DNA of 64,000 bases from Cysteiniphilum halobium (GTDB taxonomy: Bacteria > Pseudomonadota > Gammaproteobacteria > Francisellales > Francisellaceae), in assembly GCF_003574425.1 (NCBI RefSeq), contig NZ_KZ984540.1:87341-151340 (forward strand), in the 5' to 3' direction. Position 1 is the stretch's first letter. Each line of letters starts with the position of its first letter. The notes beneath the pieces are model-generated. The model was not told where the DNA came from, searched no databases, and worked only from the letters and a program-made list of their open reading frames with translations. This document shows, piece by piece, positions 39,138 to 47,400 of the stretch. The position numbers and the translations under genes were made by a program.

Positions 39138-39305
39138 TATACCCATCACAAACCATTTTACACTATTTCTGCTATTGAATTGTTAGCACTTTTGAGTGAT
39201 TGAATTTTGTTAATAGTTCTAGCTATTATCTGCACTTCAATCACTCAAAATCATCAAAAACTTCTTCAGCGATTAAGCACTGCAAAATGATTTACGATGG
39301 GTATA
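39138..39305. repeat. 168-bp palindromic repeat element with 25-bp inverted ends
   Basis: The intergenic DNA between lptD and surA is bounded by inverted copies of a 25-bp sequence (39138-39162 and 39281-39305) that agree at 21 of 25 positions, each beginning TATACCCATC from the outside. Inside lies a second inverted pair, TTTTGAGTGATTGAA and TTCAATCACTCAAAA. There is no ORF. Partial copies occur at 1196, 23875 and 60944. The form suggests a MITE- or REP/BIME-like element. Confidence 0.7.
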
Positions 39306-39329
39306 GGTGTTGAATAGTTTTTCTCAGCG

Positions 39330-41945
39330 TTAGTTAAAACCACCATTTGGTGTATAACCTGGAATCATGGTCAGACGCTGGTCAAGTGAGCTTTCACTGC
39401 TACCACCTAAACCTTTTAATTCAAATTGGACGATAAAAGCATTAGTCAATGGCCCTGTGATATTGGTTGGATTATTTGGGTCACTTGATGAATTGACATA
39501 ACGTTGTGCCAACAAACGTACAGCCCAGCTACAAGCATCGTATTGAATGCCGGCAAACATATTCGTCGTGTGCCTTGAATTAAATGCGTAGCTCCAAAGA
39601 CCTGTGACTGACCAGTGCGGTGTCAGGCGCCAAATGCTTGAGAAGGTAACTTGCGATAATGGGTCAGGCAATGTGCCAGCTTGAATTTGTGCAGGTGTTA
39701 ACGCTGCGTAGTTATTTCTAATGTTCTGATAAGCCACATTAAAGATGTGATTATTGTCAGGCATGTATTGGACTTGATAAGTTTGTGAATCGACATTGTT
39801 GTTCTGTGGATTATAAGTAGCTGAGGTCATCAGCTGCCAGTGTGGCAAAAAGCGATAGTTAAAAAATGCTGCAATATCAGAGGTAGTGCTATCATGAAAA
39901 GGTACATATGAATTAACACAATCAGCATTGGTACCAGAACACAGCGAAACTTTACGATCTGCAAAGTAAAGAATTTGCCCAATGCCGGCATTTAGCACGT
40001 TTATGCCAGTGTCTTGATCATTGACTGAAGTTTCAAGGGCATAAGAGATTTGATTGGCATTGTTAATGCGATCAACCCCAGTAAAGGTATTTGTCTGGAA
40101 TAAAGAGGCATAACTAAAATTATTTAATGACGTATCAAATAGCGGAATATTACTTTGATTTTGATAAGGTATGTATGTGTAGAATAGCCTTGGTTCTAGC
40201 GTTTGTGTGTAATTATGATTGTTAAAACTAAATTTGCGATCAAAATATAAGCCTGTATCAATATTGATAATAGGCAAGCTTCTTATGATGCTTTGCTCAG
40301 GGTACTGATTTTGGCTAAATCCTGTGGTGCTTGCAGCACTTCTGTTTTGCAAGAAGTATGCCGTTTCAGACAGGGTAATTGATGGCGTGAAAAACCCCCA
40401 GCTTTTCTGCAAAGGGAAGCTTACTTTAGGGGCGCTATAATAACGCTGACCACCAACCTGTGATACGCCATTTAAGCCAGGCTTTGCAAAATAAGTAAAC
40501 TGGTTGTCCCAGTTAAAGTCCATATGGGGAAAAAGCCCAGGATAGGCAGCATTGGCATTGATTTGTGGCAAGGTTGAATAAGGTCGGTTCGCCAGAAACA
40601 TCGTATCATCAATGACATCATAGGATTGTACGGTAGTATTAAAAGTCCAATGTGGATCGTTGTAGCTCACAGAGGCTTGGCGATCAAGCAAGGTTTGCGT
40701 TGAAAGGCCAATATTATCACTATCAAAATCATTATAGAAATTTTTATCACCAATATATTGGTAGTTGATGTGGCTTGACCAGTTTCTGCCGTATTGACCA
40801 TTGTCAGTAAAAGAAAGCGCCTTGCGATCAGTATTATTACGTCTATCATGTGGCATATATTGCACATCAAGATTACCATTTTGTGTTTCAGTCAGATAAC
40901 GGAAGTTGCCATCAAGCAAGATGCCACGATGGTTATAAATAGTTGGTGTTAACAATAAATCATAGTTAGGGGCCATATTCCAGTAAAAAGGTGTGGATAA
41001 ATAGTAGCCTGAGTTGTTATTATAACCTGCTGTTGGATACAAGAACCCTGTTCGTCGATGGTTATCAATTGGGAACGTCATATAGGGCCAGTACAAAATG
41101 GGCACATCTTTGACATAAAACAATGTGTTATAAGCAGTACCTAATCCGGATTTTCGATCTAAGTCAATGGTTGTAGCACCTAGCATCCAGTCATTACCAT
41201 ACGGACTGTCTGTAGCATAAGTTGCTTTTTTTAGGGTGTAATTGGTCTTGCTGTTTTGAATGATTTTATTGGCATGACCATGGGCATACCCTGTGAAATT
41301 ATCAGCTTTATTATTAACCTCATCAGCGGTTAAATTAGCCATTGAGCCACCAGGTTTTTGGCGAACTCGAATCAAATAATAGGTGTCATTAAGTGTTGCT
41401 GTATTGCTACTGATGTTCGCTTGTCCTTGTGAACCAATAGCAAGCTGTCCCGGTTGACTTAAATTAACATTGCCGGTTAAATCAATTTGATCAATCTTTT
41501 TGTCTTTATTTTGTTTTAAAACAGCTTTATCAGCAGCAAGATATTGATTGCCTTTGTTGACTTCAACAGCGCCCTCGGCAGTGATTGTGCCGCTACGCGC
41601 GTATTGATATTGCTGAGCATTAATTTTGGCTTCATTTGAAGGATTTTTATTAATTGGTGCTTGATAATAATAGCCACCGCAAATATTATTGGGATCATTG
41701 GTCGGTACCCAGCCCAAAGCATCTGCAATAATTTGTTTTTTCTCTTTTGGCAATACCCCTTTTTTGAATAAATCAGCATTGGTGTTATTGATTTCAACAC
41801 ATTTCCACGTGTCGCCTTTGGCGCTACATTGCCATGATTTTTGCAAAGGATTTTCAATCGTGATTTTGCTAAGGCTAATACCCGGAATAGCGCAAAGCAT
41901 TGCCAAAGGCAAAATTTTTCGGTGCAGATTTGTTCTTTTTTTCAT
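39330..41945 (-). CDS. lptD: LPS-assembly outer-membrane protein LptD
   Basis: LptD forms the outer-membrane barrel that, with LptE, inserts lipopolysaccharide into the outer leaflet. The 871-residue precursor has a signal peptide (about 1-26), an OstA-like jellyroll domain (about 105-240; GTITAEGAVEV, KIDQIDLTGNVNLSQPGQ) and the C-terminal barrel with YWPYMTFPIDNHRRTGFLYP. Cysteines near the mature N-terminus and in the C-terminal part could form the interdomain disulfides. It heads the minus-strand run and is divergent from amgK. Confidence 0.95.
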   Translation of the reverse strand: MKKRTNLHRKILPLAMLCAIPGISLSKITIENPLQKSWQCSAKGDTWKCVEINNTNADLFKKGVLPKEKKQIIADALGWVPTNDPNNICGGYYYQAPINKNPSNEAKINAQQYQYARSGTITAEGAVEVNKGNQYLAADKAVLKQNKDKKIDQIDLTGNVNLSQPGQLAIGSQGQANISSNTATLNDTYYLIRVRQKPGGSMANLTADEVNNKADNFTGYAHGHANKIIQNSKTNYTLKKATYATDSPYGNDWMLGATTIDLDRKSGLGTAYNTLFYVKDVPILYWPYMTFPIDNHRRTGFLYPTAGYNNNSGYYLSTPFYWNMAPNYDLLLTPTIYNHRGILLDGNFRYLTETQNGNLDVQYMPHDRRNNTDRKALSFTDNGQYGRNWSSHINYQYIGDKNFYNDFDSDNIGLSTQTLLDRQASVSYNDPHWTFNTTVQSYDVIDDTMFLANRPYSTLPQINANAAYPGLFPHMDFNWDNQFTYFAKPGLNGVSQVGGQRYYSAPKVSFPLQKSWGFFTPSITLSETAYFLQNRSAASTTGFSQNQYPEQSIIRSLPIINIDTGLYFDRKFSFNNHNYTQTLEPRLFYTYIPYQNQSNIPLFDTSLNNFSYASLFQTNTFTGVDRINNANQISYALETSVNDQDTGINVLNAGIGQILYFADRKVSLCSGTNADCVNSYVPFHDSTTSDIAAFFNYRFLPHWQLMTSATYNPQNNNVDSQTYQVQYMPDNNHIFNVAYQNIRNNYAALTPAQIQAGTLPDPLSQVTFSSIWRLTPHWSVTGLWSYAFNSRHTTNMFAGIQYDACSWAVRLLAQRYVNSSSDPNNPTNITGPLTNAFIVQFELKGLGGSSESSLDQRLTMIPGYTPNGGFN

Positions 41946-42050
41946 TGAATAAATAGTATCCTTTTGCCTATTTGCTAGGAATTCTAGGTTTCATCAAACC
42001 AAAACTACTGCTATTCTATCGCGTTGTGGTTAGATTTCTAGGAAAAAGTC

Positions 42051-43112
42051 GTGCAATCTAGGTTTTTACTGATTATTGAATGGTTAAAAACACTATTTCC
42101 CAATACAGAGCCAACGTTAGTACCGATTGTTGGTGATGCAAGTTTTCGTCAATATTATCGCGTCAATCTAGAAAATAAAAGCTATGTAGTGATGGATGCT
42201 CCTTTGGATCGCGAAAAACCTGATGTCTTTTTTAGAGTTACACGTCTTTTGCGTTACTTCAAGTTATGCACCCCTGAATGCTATGCCTATGATCAGGAAA
42301 GTGGTTTTCTATTATTGGATGATTTTGGAGATACTCAACTTTATGATGCTGTGCATACCCAAGGAGATATTAGCCAATATGATTGCGTATTGTCGTTGAT
42401 TCCAAAATTTTGGCATATTGATAAGGCGCTTTTTCCTAATTATGAAAAAACAAAATTTATCTCTGAGATGGGTGTGATGAAACTATGGTTTTGGCAATGG
42501 CTTGGACTTGATGCTGAGACCTTGGAAGCATTAGAAGTACCTTATCATCAACTGCAGGAAATACTTGTGACGAATGTGTTGGAGCAGCCAAGTGTCTTTG
42601 TTTTTAGAGATTTCCATAGCAAAAATATAATGTATTTGTCAGATCAGAGTTTAGGATTGATCGATTTTCAAGATGCGGTCAATGGCCCAATTACCTATGA
42701 CTTAGTGTCGGTATTAAAAGACTGCTATTTAACTTTGCCAAAGCAGTTTATTGATCAAAGTGTGGCGTCATGTTATCACATGGCAAAAGATCATGGCTTG
42801 CTAAACCAGGAAATAACCTTGTTTAAGTTTAGACGTTGGTTTGATTTGATGGGACTACAACGTCATTTAAAATGCTTGGGAATTTTCACACGTCAAGACA
42901 TTCAAAATAAGCGTAACAATTATCTGTGTTATTTGCCGCGGGTGATGCATTATGTTAATGAAGTATTATCTAAATACGAAGAGTTGAAGTTTTTTAATAG
43001 CAATTGGCAGCAATTCGTCGTTTCAGCGTATGAATTAAAAATTAAAGCGCTTAAAGATAGGTCAGCGTCTGTTAAATTTGATACCATTACTAACGTATTT
43101 GAAAATCAGTAG
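42051..43112 (+). CDS. amgK: Anomeric MurNAc/GlcNAc kinase AmgK-like phosphotransferase
   Basis: The 353-residue aminoglycoside-phosphotransferase-fold protein has IVGDASFRQYYRV near the N-terminus, FLLLDDFGDTQLYD, the catalytic loop VFRDFHSKNIM and the metal-binding LIDFQDAVNGP. In pseudomonads the divergent neighbour of lptD is amgK, a cell-wall-recycling sugar kinase paired with murU. Here lptD is also divergent, which supports the name, but murU is replaced by dnaE. The GTG start at 42051 follows TAGGA at suitable spacing. Confidence 0.82.
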   Translation: MQSRFLLIIEWLKTLFPNTEPTLVPIVGDASFRQYYRVNLENKSYVVMDAPLDREKPDVFFRVTRLLRYFKLCTPECYAYDQESGFLLLDDFGDTQLYDAVHTQGDISQYDCVLSLIPKFWHIDKALFPNYEKTKFISEMGVMKLWFWQWLGLDAETLEALEVPYHQLQEILVTNVLEQPSVFVFRDFHSKNIMYLSDQSLGLIDFQDAVNGPITYDLVSVLKDCYLTLPKQFIDQSVASCYHMAKDHGLLNQEITLFKFRRWFDLMGLQRHLKCLGIFTRQDIQNKRNNYLCYLPRVMHYVNEVLSKYEELKFFNSNWQQFVVSAYELKIKALKDRSASVKFDTITNVFENQ

Positions 43113-43123
43113 AGAGTAGGATT

Positions 43124-46100
43124 ATGTCGGCACGTTATGTTCATTTGAAACTGCATAGTGAATACTCGTTGATGGATAGTATTATCCGCATTAAACCATT
43201 GCTTGAGGAATGTGTTAAGCGTGAGTTGGCAGCCGTTGCATTAACTGATATGTGTAATATGTTTGCTGCAGTGAAGTTTTATAAGGCTGCACTTGCCAGC
43301 GGAATTAAGCCAATATTTGGCAGTGAGATTTGGATTGAGGTCGATGGTGCTAATTATCCATTGACGTTGATTGCGAAGAATAATCAAGGCTATCAAGTCA
43401 TTGTCGACTTGATTTCACATGCCTATCTTTATGCCAATAGGGTCAATGGTATCCCAGTACTGCCTAAAAGCACACTAGCGAGTTTTGACTTTACGCATGT
43501 CTTTGTGTTAAGTGGTGGTGTTAAGGGTGAGATTGCACATGCATTTTTATCACAAAAAGACACTGAGGCAGAGCATGTTTTAAAGGGATATCTTAAAATT
43601 ATTCCGAAAGAGAATTTTTTTATTGAGCTTCAGCGTTTAGGTTATGACGGCGAAGAGGAATACATCCAAAAGGCTGTTGTGCTAGCGCAACAGCATCAAG
43701 TTGCTGTTGTGGCAACCAATGACGTACGTTTCCTAAATGAAGATGATTATTCAGAGCATGAAGTGCGTGTTGGTATTTATCAAGGTTATACCCTTTTAGA
43801 TCAAACGCGTAAAAGCCAGTATACATCTAAGCAATACTTGCGATCAGCAGTTGAAATGTGTGCGTTGTTTGCGGATATCCCACAAAGTTTGAACAATAGT
43901 GTATACATCGCACAAAATGCTAATGTCTCATTCAATCTAGGTGATGCGGTTTTGCCGCGCTTTGATATCCCTGAAGGGATGACGGAGGCTGAGTATTTTG
44001 CCGAAGTATCTTTTAAGGGTTTGCAAGAGCGCTTTGACTTTATCCTGATGGGCAAAAAAGATGAGGATAAGCTTGCTATTATCGAAAGCTATAAGGCACG
44101 TTTGCAAGTTGAGATCGATGTCATTTGTCAGATGGGGTTTCCGGGATACTTTCTGATCGTTGCTGATTTTATTCAATGGTCAAAAGATCATGATATACCT
44201 GTGGGACCAGGGCGGGGTTCAGGCGCTGGATCATTGGTCGCTTATGCACTTAAAATTACTGATATTGACCCTATTCCTTATGGTTTGTTATTTGAGCGTT
44301 TTCTAAACCCTGAGCGGGTATCCATGCCTGATTTTGATATTGATTTTTGTATGGATGGTCGTGATCGTGTGATTGAGTATGTCGCACAAAAATATGGTAG
44401 TGAGAGTGTCTCCCAAATTATCACTTATGGATCAATGGCGGCAAAAGCAGTGGTGCGTGATGTCGGGCGTGTGCTTGGACAACCTTATGGTTTTGTTGAT
44501 AGGATTGCTAAATTGATCCCAAACGATCTAGGGATTAAACTTAAAGATGCTTGTGCGCCTGAAACGCCATTACATGATTTGTGCCAACAAGATGAAACGG
44601 CGGATGAAATTATTAAGATTGCACTAAAGCTTGAAGGTTTGACGCGCAGCGTTGGTAAACATGCAGCAGGGGTTGTGATATCACCTTCTAAAGTAACAGA
44701 CTTTTCACCGATATACTGTGAAGAGGGTACTAAGCAATTGGTAACACAGTTTGATAAAAAAGATGTTGAAGAAGTAGGATTAGTCAAGTTTGATTTTTTG
44801 GGCTTAAGAAATTTAACAATTATTGATAATGCCTTGAAGATTGTTAATAAACAAAGGCATTTACAAAATGACTCTGAGCTTGATATCGCTTTGATACCGA
44901 TGACCGATAAAAAAACTTTTCAATTATTGCAAAATGGAGAAACAACTGGTGTTTTTCAGTTAGAGTCTCGCGGTATGAAAGAGCTTATTAAACGTTTAAG
45001 GCCGGATTGTTTTGAAGATATTATTGCTTTGGTGGCGTTGTATCGTCCAGGGCCTTTAGGGTCAGGGATGGTGGATGACTTTGTCAATCGTAAGCATGGC
45101 AGACAAGAAGTTAGCTACCCGCATCCTGATTTGAAAGAAGTATTAGAAGAAACCTATGGTACGATTTTATATCAAGAACAGGTGATGCAGATTGCGCAAA
45201 TTCTGGCAAATTACTCGTTGGGAGGTGCTGATTTATTGCGTCGTGCGATGGGCAAAAAAAATCCAGAGGAGATGGCAAAGCAGCGTGAAGCCTTTGAAAA
45301 AGGAGCGGCTGAAAATGGTATTGATGCAAAACTTGCAAGCTCAATTTTTGATTTGATGGAAGAGTTTGCGAAGTATGGTTTTAATAAATCACACTCTGCA
45401 GCATATGCCTTGATTTCCTATCAGACTGCTTTCTTAAAGGCACATCATCCAGAAGCTTTTATGGCGGCAGTATTATCATCAGATATGGATAATACCGATA
45501 AAGTAGTGAGTTTTATTTCTGAGTGTCAAAAGATGCAGTTAAAGCTCATTTTGCCGCATGTTAATGTCAGTGACTATTATTTTACCGTGAATCAAAATAC
45601 AGAGCTTGTCTATGGTCTTGGTGCGATCAAAGGGGTAGGTTTTGCCGCAATTGAAGGTATTTTAGAGGAACGTCAGCAACGTGGTGCGTTTAAAGATTTA
45701 TATGATTTTTGCGCACGTGTTGATACACGCAAAGCCAATAAGCGTGTGTGTGAAGCGCTTATCTATGCAGGTGCAATGGATGGCTTTGCTGAAAATAGGC
45801 AAACACTTATTGCGACGATTGAGGATGCAATGAAAGTAGCAGAGCAAAAAAGTCAGATGGAGAACAGTGGTCAGCTTGATTTGTTTGGTTTTAGCGAGCC
45901 TTGCGCCTCAAATGATACAGTGCGTGATATATCACATATAAGCGTTCCTATCTGGAGCACTAAAGATAAGCTAATTTTTGAAAAATCAGTATTAGGCATG
46001 TTTTTATCAGGGCATTTAATAGATGAAGATAAAATTTGGCTTAAACACTTTAACATACAGCCATTAAGTCGTATTACCCCAACAACACGTAAAGAATCAG

Positions 46101-46591
46101 TCCTACTGGCAGGTGTGGTGGTTGCTATGGTGCAGCGTAAAACAAAGTCTGGTAGGTTAATGGGGGTTTTACAGTTAGATGATGGTTGTGAGCGATTGGA
46201 GTTAGTGATTTTCAGTGAGTTATTTGATGCAGTCAAACACCTGATATCCATTGATGAAACAGTCATTGTCGAAGGTGAGGTAAGTATTGATGCGTATAAT
46301 GATCAATTAAGAATTAATGCACTATCAATTGAGCCTATTGCACAGTATGTTGATAAAAATATTAAGTCATTCAAGTTGTCCTTGCCACAGAGGCAAGTAG
46401 CAACAGTGGAGGCCTTGCTCACAGAGCTAATGGCATCATCTAATGACGCTGAGCTTAAAAACATTGAATTGTATATACAGTCTGATGATTACGATGTCAC
46501 ACTTGCTGCTGAAAAAATACTGCTTAATGTTTATCTTCTTGGTGCAAAAGCAGAAATGTTAAGAGAATGTAATGTCCATTTGGCATTGTGA
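43124..46591 (+). CDS. dnaE: DNA polymerase III alpha subunit
   Basis: DnaE is the replicative polymerase catalytic subunit. The 1155 residues match the family (E. coli 1160). They comprise an N-terminal PHP domain (LKLHSEYSLMDS), the polymerase core with GPGRGSGAGSLVAY and the catalytic aspartates in PDFDIDFCMDGRDRVIEY, the tandem HhH and OB domains, and a C-terminal region. AGGA precedes the ATG at 43124. It sits 11 bp after amgK and is probably co-transcribed with it. Confidence 0.97.
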   Translation: MSARYVHLKLHSEYSLMDSIIRIKPLLEECVKRELAAVALTDMCNMFAAVKFYKAALASGIKPIFGSEIWIEVDGANYPLTLIAKNNQGYQVIVDLISHAYLYANRVNGIPVLPKSTLASFDFTHVFVLSGGVKGEIAHAFLSQKDTEAEHVLKGYLKIIPKENFFIELQRLGYDGEEEYIQKAVVLAQQHQVAVVATNDVRFLNEDDYSEHEVRVGIYQGYTLLDQTRKSQYTSKQYLRSAVEMCALFADIPQSLNNSVYIAQNANVSFNLGDAVLPRFDIPEGMTEAEYFAEVSFKGLQERFDFILMGKKDEDKLAIIESYKARLQVEIDVICQMGFPGYFLIVADFIQWSKDHDIPVGPGRGSGAGSLVAYALKITDIDPIPYGLLFERFLNPERVSMPDFDIDFCMDGRDRVIEYVAQKYGSESVSQIITYGSMAAKAVVRDVGRVLGQPYGFVDRIAKLIPNDLGIKLKDACAPETPLHDLCQQDETADEIIKIALKLEGLTRSVGKHAAGVVISPSKVTDFSPIYCEEGTKQLVTQFDKKDVEEVGLVKFDFLGLRNLTIIDNALKIVNKQRHLQNDSELDIALIPMTDKKTFQLLQNGETTGVFQLESRGMKELIKRLRPDCFEDIIALVALYRPGPLGSGMVDDFVNRKHGRQEVSYPHPDLKEVLEETYGTILYQEQVMQIAQILANYSLGGADLLRRAMGKKNPEEMAKQREAFEKGAAENGIDAKLASSIFDLMEEFAKYGFNKSHSAAYALISYQTAFLKAHHPEAFMAAVLSSDMDNTDKVVSFISECQKMQLKLILPHVNVSDYYFTVNQNTELVYGLGAIKGVGFAAIEGILEERQQRGAFKDLYDFCARVDTRKANKRVCEALIYAGAMDGFAENRQTLIATIEDAMKVAEQKSQMENSGQLDLFGFSEPCASNDTVRDISHISVPIWSTKDKLIFEKSVLGMFLSGHLIDEDKIWLKHFNIQPLSRITPTTRKESVLLAGVVVAMVQRKTKSGRLMGVLQLDDGCERLELVIFSELFDAVKHLISIDETVIVEGEVSIDAYNDQLRINALSIEPIAQYVDKNIKSFKLSLPQRQVATVEALLTELMASSNDAELKNIELYIQSDDYDVTLAAEKILLNVYLLGAKAEMLRECNVHLAL

Positions 46592-46672
46592 TAATGTCTG
46601 AAATTGCTATTTATGCATGTGAGTTATACATCGCTTAATCGCATATTTATAGTATTTTGCAGCATCCAATTC

Positions 46673-46719
46673 TTGATTTGCCGATATATTTGACTAATAT
46701 AACCTTAAACATTTAGTCA
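46673..46719 (+). promoter_or_regulatory. Promoter and putative operator of the type IV secretion genes
   Basis: TTGATT (46673-46678) and TAATAT (46695-46700), 16 bp apart, form a sigma70-like promoter. An inverted repeat TGACTAA (46691-46697) and TTAGTCA (46713-46719), 15 bp apart, overlaps the -10 and the expected start, so a dimeric repressor could bind there. Just downstream, the perfect palindrome CCTTTTAAAAGG (46725-46736) includes part of the ribosome-binding site of the first gene. Confidence 0.5.
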
Positions 46720-46747
46720 GGAACCCTTTTAAAAGGAGAAATAAAGA

Positions 46748-47080
46748 ATGAAGCATTATCTTGAGTTTTTGAAGCGTACACTGTTTGTATTGTCGATGTT
46801 GCCATTAACTATGGCAGTAAGTTTTGCAACAGATACGCAAAATAATGCATTTTCAGCCATGACCGGTCCATTGCAGCAGATTATGGATGTGATTTCAGGT
46901 CCTATTGCACAAATGGCAGGTGTGATCTGTATCGTAATTGCGGGGCTTGGTATTGCCTTTGGTGAGGGTGGTAGCGGTGTTAGACGCCTATTTCAAGTGG
47001 TGATGGGGCTGGCAATTGCCTTTACTGCGGCAAGCTTGATTTCTGGACTGTTTAACCGTGGGTCAGGTTTAATATTTTAA
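46748..47080 (+). CDS. trbC: VirB2/TrbC-family type IV secretion pilin
   Basis: The 110-residue prepilin has a long signal peptide ending near VSFA (about residue 27), then two hydrophobic helices separated by a short polar loop (IAFGEGGSGVRRLFQ), the VirB2/TrbC layout. It forms the extracellular pilus or channel tip of type IV secretion systems. AAAAGGAGAAA lies just before the ATG. A TraF-like S26 peptidase encoded in the same cluster suggests TrbC-style maturation, possibly including cyclisation. Confidence 0.88.
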   Translation: MKHYLEFLKRTLFVLSMLPLTMAVSFATDTQNNAFSAMTGPLQQIMDVISGPIAQMAGVICIVIAGLGIAFGEGGSGVRRLFQVVMGLAIAFTAASLISGLFNRGSGLIF

Positions 47081-47134
47081 TTTTTGATAGCTTAAAGAAT
47101 ATAGAACTAAATAATCAATCAATAAAAAGGATGC

Positions 47135-47395
47135 ATGACAATGGCGGTTCCTGGGTTTGTGATTAAAATACATAATTCATTGACAACACCACTTTTAACA
47201 GCGGGTGTGCCCAGACAGTTTTTTATTTTAAATGGTACTTTGGGGGCTGCTATTGTTCTAGGTATGCAGTCTTGGTATGGTATTCCTATTTTCATAATTA
47301 TGCATACTGTTGCCGTGTTGATGACCAAGAAAGATCCACAGTTTTTTCAAGTTATGGTGCGTCATGTTAAACAACGAAATTATTATGGTGTATAG
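47135..47395 (+). CDS. trbD: VirB3/TrbD-family type IV secretion protein
   Basis: This 86-residue inner-membrane protein carries the VirB3 pattern: a short N-terminus with IHNSLTTPLLTAGVPR, then hydrophobic helices (FFILNGTLGAAIVLGM; GIPIFIIMHTVAVLM) and a basic C-terminus with KKDPQFFQVMVRHV. VirB3 associates with the VirB4 ATPase, encoded 5 bp downstream. AAAAGG precedes the start; an ATG two codons further in is also possible. Confidence 0.9.
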   Translation: MTMAVPGFVIKIHNSLTTPLLTAGVPRQFFILNGTLGAAIVLGMQSWYGIPIFIIMHTVAVLMTKKDPQFFQVMVRHVKQRNYYGV

Positions 47396-47400
47396 CTAAT

